Assembly (NCBI RefSeq): GCF_022829345.1
Contig: NZ_JAKSXV010000098.1
Coordinates: 277,514-341,513 of the forward strand
Source: Methylobacterium sp. J-090
Lineage (GTDB): Bacteria; Pseudomonadota; Alphaproteobacteria; Rhizobiales; Beijerinckiaceae
DNA: 64,000 nucleotides
Reading direction: 5' to 3'
Part shown: positions 61,099 through 64,000 of the stretch, one piece after another
Position numbering within the stretch: the stretch's first letter is position 1
Layout: every line of letters begins with the position of its first letter
The notes under the pieces: generated by a model
Databases searched by the model: none
What the model was told of the DNA's origin: nothing
The model's input: only the letters and a program-made list of their open reading frames with translations
Made by a program: the position numbers and the translations under genes

Positions 61099-61833
61099 TC
61101 AGTCGAACAGCGCGTCGATGTCGCCCTGATCGACGTGGCCGTCGTCCCCGGCGAGCTTCGGACCGTTGAGGAGCGAACTCTCGTCCTCGATGTCGATCTT
61201 GCCGCCGCTGACGCCCAGGATCTCGCTGAACGTGTCGAGGCCGCCCCAGGCGTCGATCATCCGGTCGAGGTGCTCCTCGATGAACTTGAGCACGCCGACG
61301 ATCTTGTTGATGCGCTGGCCGGTGAGGTCCTGGAAGTTGCAGGCCTCGAAGGCGATGACCACGCGCTCGAGGATGGCGTCGATGTTCTCGCGGCCCGCCA
61401 TGGTGGTGGTCATGGCGCGCAGCATGCTCGCGTTGGTCTCGATTTCCTCGATGGCCCCCAGGATAGTGCTCGTGGCCTGCTCGGTGGAATCGACCACGGC
61501 GTCGAGTTCGCCCGCCACCCGGCGCATGCCCTTGCCGGTGTTCTCCGAGCGGTAGAGGGTGGCGATCTCCTGCTTGGTGCGGGTGATGGCATCCTTCATG
61601 ATGTCGAGCTCGGAGCGCATGGCGAAGGCCTCGCTCAGCTCGCGCCGGCACGCCTCGACGGTCTCGACGGTGCTGGTCTGGGTGACGCGCCGCAGGTCCT
61701 GGATCGCCGACAGGATTTCTTCGAGACGGGCGTTGTTCAGGGTCACGGCCTCGGAGGACACGGCCGCCTCCGGAACCGGTGCGCTCGCGGCGAGGCCGAG
61801 GCTGTCTTCGATGCGGTAGCGTTTGGTGGTCAT
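61099..61833 (-). CDS. cheZ: Chemotaxis protein phosphatase CheZ
   Basis: CheZ speeds removal of phosphate from CheY-P. The 244-residue helical protein has a long four-helix-bundle hairpin and the catalytic D-x-x-x-Q motif in CNFQDLTGQRINKIVGVLKF. The C-terminal acidic tail ends DQGDIDALFD, the usual CheY-binding peptide. The ATG at 61833 follows TTG at 61845; the ATG is preferred. No other chemotaxis genes are adjacent; the chemoreceptor at 24.5-26.2 kb is distant. Confidence 0.9.
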   Translation of the reverse strand: MTTKRYRIEDSLGLAASAPVPEAAVSSEAVTLNNARLEEILSAIQDLRRVTQTSTVETVEACRRELSEAFAMRSELDIMKDAITRTKQEIATLYRSENTGKGMRRVAGELDAVVDSTEQATSTILGAIEEIETNASMLRAMTTTMAGRENIDAILERVVIAFEACNFQDLTGQRINKIVGVLKFIEEHLDRMIDAWGGLDTFSEILGVSGGKIDIEDESSLLNGPKLAGDDGHVDQGDIDALFD

Positions 61834-62074
61834 CGGTGAGATCAAGCCCGCCAGAGGTCAGCGGTGAGACCATCCGCCAAACTGGTTGCCATTTCTTGAA
61901 TGCCGCAACGATTGGGCAACCTTTACCGCGCGTTCACGCTGAATCCGCACGGCCCCCGTCGCGGCCCGGTTTCGTGAAGGATTCACCACGTTCCTTCACC
62001 GGACGCGGACCCTCCGACGACGATCCTCGCCCGGACGAGACCCCAACGGGTCGCAGGTGTCGGGAGAAGAGATC

Positions 62075-62857
62075 ATGCGGTTCGAATGGTGCGTGGCCAT
62101 GGCCGGCCTCGCGATGGTGCTGGGCGGCGGGGCCGCCCAGGCGCAGGCGGGTCCGGGCCGTTACGGCGGCGGATTCATCGAGTTCCTGATGAGCGATGCC
62201 CCCCCGTCGGGTCCGGTGCGGGCGCTCGGCCGCCCCGACGGTGCCGCGCCGCGCCGCCTCTCGTCGGGGGACCGCGTCCCCGAGGCGATGCCGCAGGCCC
62301 CCGCCGACGTCGCGCCCACCCGGATGCGCCTCGCGGCCCTGCCGCAGGCGGACGAGCGGGTGCCGGTCGCGACCTCTGCGAGGCCCGGGGCGGAGACCAT
62401 CGCCCGCACGCCCGACCCGCGCTTCGCGCGCCAGGTCGTAGACTACGACGGCGGCCGGCGGCCTGGCACCATCGTGGTCGATACGCCGACGAAGTTCCTC
62501 TACCTCGTCCAGCCCGGCGGCAAGGCGATCCGCTACGGCATCGGCGTCGGGCGGCCGGGCTTCGCCTGGTCTGGCCTCAAGTCCATCAGCCAGAAGCGCG
62601 AATGGCCGGATTGGACCCCGCCCTCCGAGATGATCCGGCGGCGTCCCGACCTGCCGCGCCACATGGCCGGCGGCCCCGGCAATCCCTTGGGAGCGCGCGC
62701 CCTCTACCTCGGCTCGTCGCTCTACCGCATCCACGGCACCAACGAGCCGCATACCATCGGCCAGTCGGTCTCGTCGGGCTGCATCCGGATGATGAACGAG
62801 GACGTCATCGACCTCTACGAACGCACCCCCGTGGGCACGCGCGTCGAAGTGCTCTGA
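62075..62857 (+). CDS. L,D-transpeptidase (YkuD domain)
   Basis: This 260-residue exported enzyme has a signal peptide (MAGLAMVLGGGAAQAQA region), a Pro/Ala-rich middle and a C-terminal YkuD domain. The catalytic motif is RIHGTNEPHTIG and SVSSGCIRM, with the His and Cys nucleophile. It forms 3-3 peptidoglycan cross-links or attaches proteins to the wall. The ATG at 62075 has GGAGAAGAG upstream. A strong terminator follows. Confidence 0.92.
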   Translation: MRFEWCVAMAGLAMVLGGGAAQAQAGPGRYGGGFIEFLMSDAPPSGPVRALGRPDGAAPRRLSSGDRVPEAMPQAPADVAPTRMRLAALPQADERVPVATSARPGAETIARTPDPRFARQVVDYDGGRRPGTIVVDTPTKFLYLVQPGGKAIRYGIGVGRPGFAWSGLKSISQKREWPDWTPPSEMIRRRPDLPRHMAGGPGNPLGARALYLGSSLYRIHGTNEPHTIGQSVSSGCIRMMNEDVIDLYERTPVGTRVEVL

Positions 62858-62863
62858 AACGAA

Positions 62864-62900
62864 GAAGGACCGGTTCCGCAGGGCGCGGAGCCGGTCCTTC
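62864..62900. terminator. Terminator between convergent genes
   Basis: GAAGGACCGGTTCCGC (62864-62879) pairs with GCGGAGCCGGTCCTTC (62885-62900), 15 pairs plus one mismatch. It serves the transpeptidase gene and possibly the convergent DUF2076 gene. Confidence 0.75.
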
Positions 62901-62946
62901 GCATTCCAATTCCGCCCGGCCGTCCGAGGACGGCCGGGCCTTGAGA

Positions 62947-63660
62947 TCACACCCAATCGTCGTCGCCGCCGCCGCCGAGGTCGCCGCCGAAATCATCGCC
63001 CGGATCGCCGCCGAACGACGCATCCTGGAAATCGTTGCCGCCACCGAGCGCCGATCCGAGGTCGGAATCCCCGCCCGCCGCCGCACCCGCCGCCGGAAGT
63101 CCCGCCGCAGCGGCGCTTCCGAGGGACGAGTGACCGCCCGCGAAGGCGTTCGACAGGGCGCTGCCCAGCAGCATGCCGCCCGCCGCACCGGCCGCCATCG
63201 GCAGGGCGGTCGCCATGAAGCCGCCTCCGCGCGCCGGCGCCTGCTGCTGGCCACCCCACGGGCCGCCCTGCTGCGGGCCGCCATAGCCCGGCTGCTGGCC
63301 GTAACCGGGCTGCTGCTGACCGTAGCCCGGCTGGGGCTGGCCCTGGTTGCCCCAGGCCTGACCCGCCGGACGCTGCGGCTCCTGGCGCTGGGACCCGCCG
63401 CCGAAGATGCTCGACAGGAAGCCGCCGCCGCCCTGAGGCTGCTGCTGACCGGCCTGCTTCGCTTGCTCGAGCTGCTGGTTCAGGCTCTTGATCGCCTCTT
63501 CCTGCACGTAGATGAGCTGCGCCATCGCGTAGGGCGCGTAGGGCTGGGCGCGCAGCTTCTCGGCAATGAAGCGCTCGGCCTCCAGATCGCGGGGCTGGCT
63601 CGCGGCCTGCTCCAGACGCTGGAAAATACCACCGATGACGTCGCGTTCTTCGCTGTTCAT
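62947..63660 (-). CDS. DUF2076 family protein
   Basis: This 237-residue protein has an N-terminal helical part (MNSEERDVIGGIFQRLEQAA, AMAQLIYVQEEAIKSLNQQL) typical of DUF2076. A Gln/Pro/Gly/Tyr repeat follows (PGYGQQQPGYGQQ), then a Gly/Ala segment resembling a glycine-zipper membrane region (MAAGAAGGMLLGSALSNAFA), and an Asp/Gly tail. Function is unknown; periplasmic or membrane-associated. GAGGAGGAC supports the ATG at 63660. Confidence 0.85.
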   Translation of the reverse strand: MNSEERDVIGGIFQRLEQAASQPRDLEAERFIAEKLRAQPYAPYAMAQLIYVQEEAIKSLNQQLEQAKQAGQQQPQGGGGFLSSIFGGGSQRQEPQRPAGQAWGNQGQPQPGYGQQQPGYGQQPGYGGPQQGGPWGGQQQAPARGGGFMATALPMAAGAAGGMLLGSALSNAFAGGHSSLGSAAAAGLPAAGAAAGGDSDLGSALGGGNDFQDASFGGDPGDDFGGDLGGGGDDDWV

Positions 63661-63808
63661 GGAGTCGTCCTCCTCAAGCCAAGCCGGCGGCGCCGTCACC
63701 GCCCGGGCGGTTCACAGATGGGGGATGCCATCGGCTTTTGTCAGGGGCTCAACGCAAACTCCGCGGTTCGGGATGCATCGATTCGTCCCGGGCCGTCACC
63801 GGAACGCG

Positions 63809-63836
63809 AAAAAGCCCGGCCTTCCGGCCGGGCTTC
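63809..63836 (-). terminator. Terminator of the partial outer-membrane gene
   Basis: On the minus strand AAGCCCGGCC-GGAA-GGCCGGGCTT is a perfect ten-pair stem followed by TTT. It lies 51 bases past the stop of the gene entering from the right edge. Confidence 0.88.
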
Positions 63837-63886
63837 TCGTAAGGTCGTGGAGCCGGTGGCGCCCGGTGAGGGGCGCCGGCCGGGTC

Positions 63887-64000
63887 CTAGTACGAGCCGA
63901 ACTTGTAGTTCAGGCCGGCGCGGACGACGGCGAACTCGGTGTCGCGGACCTGACGGCCACCGCTGGCCAGGACGACGCCCGGGCTGTTGGTGAAGATGGT
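63887..64000 (-). CDS. Outer-membrane beta-barrel protein, C-terminal fragment
   Basis: Only the last 37 codons are in the window. They read TIFTNSPGVVLASGGRQVRD and end in VVRAGLNYKFGSY, the RAGLNYKF end typical of alphaproteobacterial porin-like Omp31/OmpW-type barrels. The rest lies beyond the window edge, so this is a partial gene. Confidence 0.75.
   Translation of the reverse strand, partial: TIFTNSPGVVLASGGRQVRDTEFAVVRAGLNYKFGSY

Overview
The window is GC-rich chromosomal DNA from an alphaproteobacterium. A Methylobacterium or Methylorubrum-like member of the Hyphomicrobiales fits best. This rests on the coding style, the local gene orders rluB-rsmD, cpoB-tilS-ftsH-glmM and uvrC-pgsA-moaD, DUF465 and DUF2076 proteins, and at least one GGAAC-N17-CGTT promoter of the EcfG general-stress type. 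The genus is an inference from pattern recognition. I see no tRNA, rRNA, CRISPR array, intact transposase or prophage.

Layout. 1-10.8 kb: an AprI/Inh-like lipoprotein, an outer-membrane barrel protein, KdsD, a family-61 glycosyltransferase, and information-processing genes (mutL, rsmD, an rluB with a very long Gly-rich tail, tadA) with a stress-type csbD between them. 10.8-16.7 kb: an MFS carrier and an opp-like peptide transporter (binding protein plus two permeases) without adjacent ATPases. 16.8-24.2 kb: a GlcG-like protein with purE-purK, a VOC protein, a divergent pair of DUF465 genes, and prpE with an Old Yellow Enzyme homologue and an unknown 118-aa gene. 24.2-28 kb: a 248-bp region bounded by inverted repeats, a chemoreceptor, an unusual AT-rich non-coding block, and an outer-membrane protein. 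28-34 kb: a DHA2-type drug exporter, an MFS carrier with a histone-deacetylase-like amidohydrolase, and a secreted M20 peptidase. 34-39.6 kb: an efflux operon (SMR, TetR, adaptor, RND pump) preceded by a palindromic operator lying inside a promoter. 39.6-43.4 kb: phosphate genes (PiT, PhoD).

43.7-50 kb is a stress and storage stretch: CYTH protein, Dps, a 68-aa protein, a catalase-family protein, a GH15 glucosidase and an SDR dehydrogenase. Several of these genes have GGAAC/CGTT-like promoters. 50.4-56.7 kb is envelope and core: pal, cpoB, tilS, ftsH, glmM. 56.9-59.9 kb is moaD, pgsA and uvrC on the minus strand.

The most unusual feature is at 60.0-60.97 kb. The first part of an ECF-type sigma factor runs, out of frame, into the last ~160 codons of a YfbK-like von Willebrand A protein, as if one deletion had joined two neighbouring genes. 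Because the sigma frame stays open to the uvrC start, it looks like one 355-codon gene, which I believe is false. After it come cheZ, an L,D-transpeptidase, a DUF2076 protein and the C-terminus of an outer-membrane barrel protein cut by the window end.

I did not find a clearly new multi-gene system. The best leads are the sigma/VWA deletion scar, the spread of likely EcfG promoters, the MFS plus deacetylase pair, and the operator of the efflux operon.
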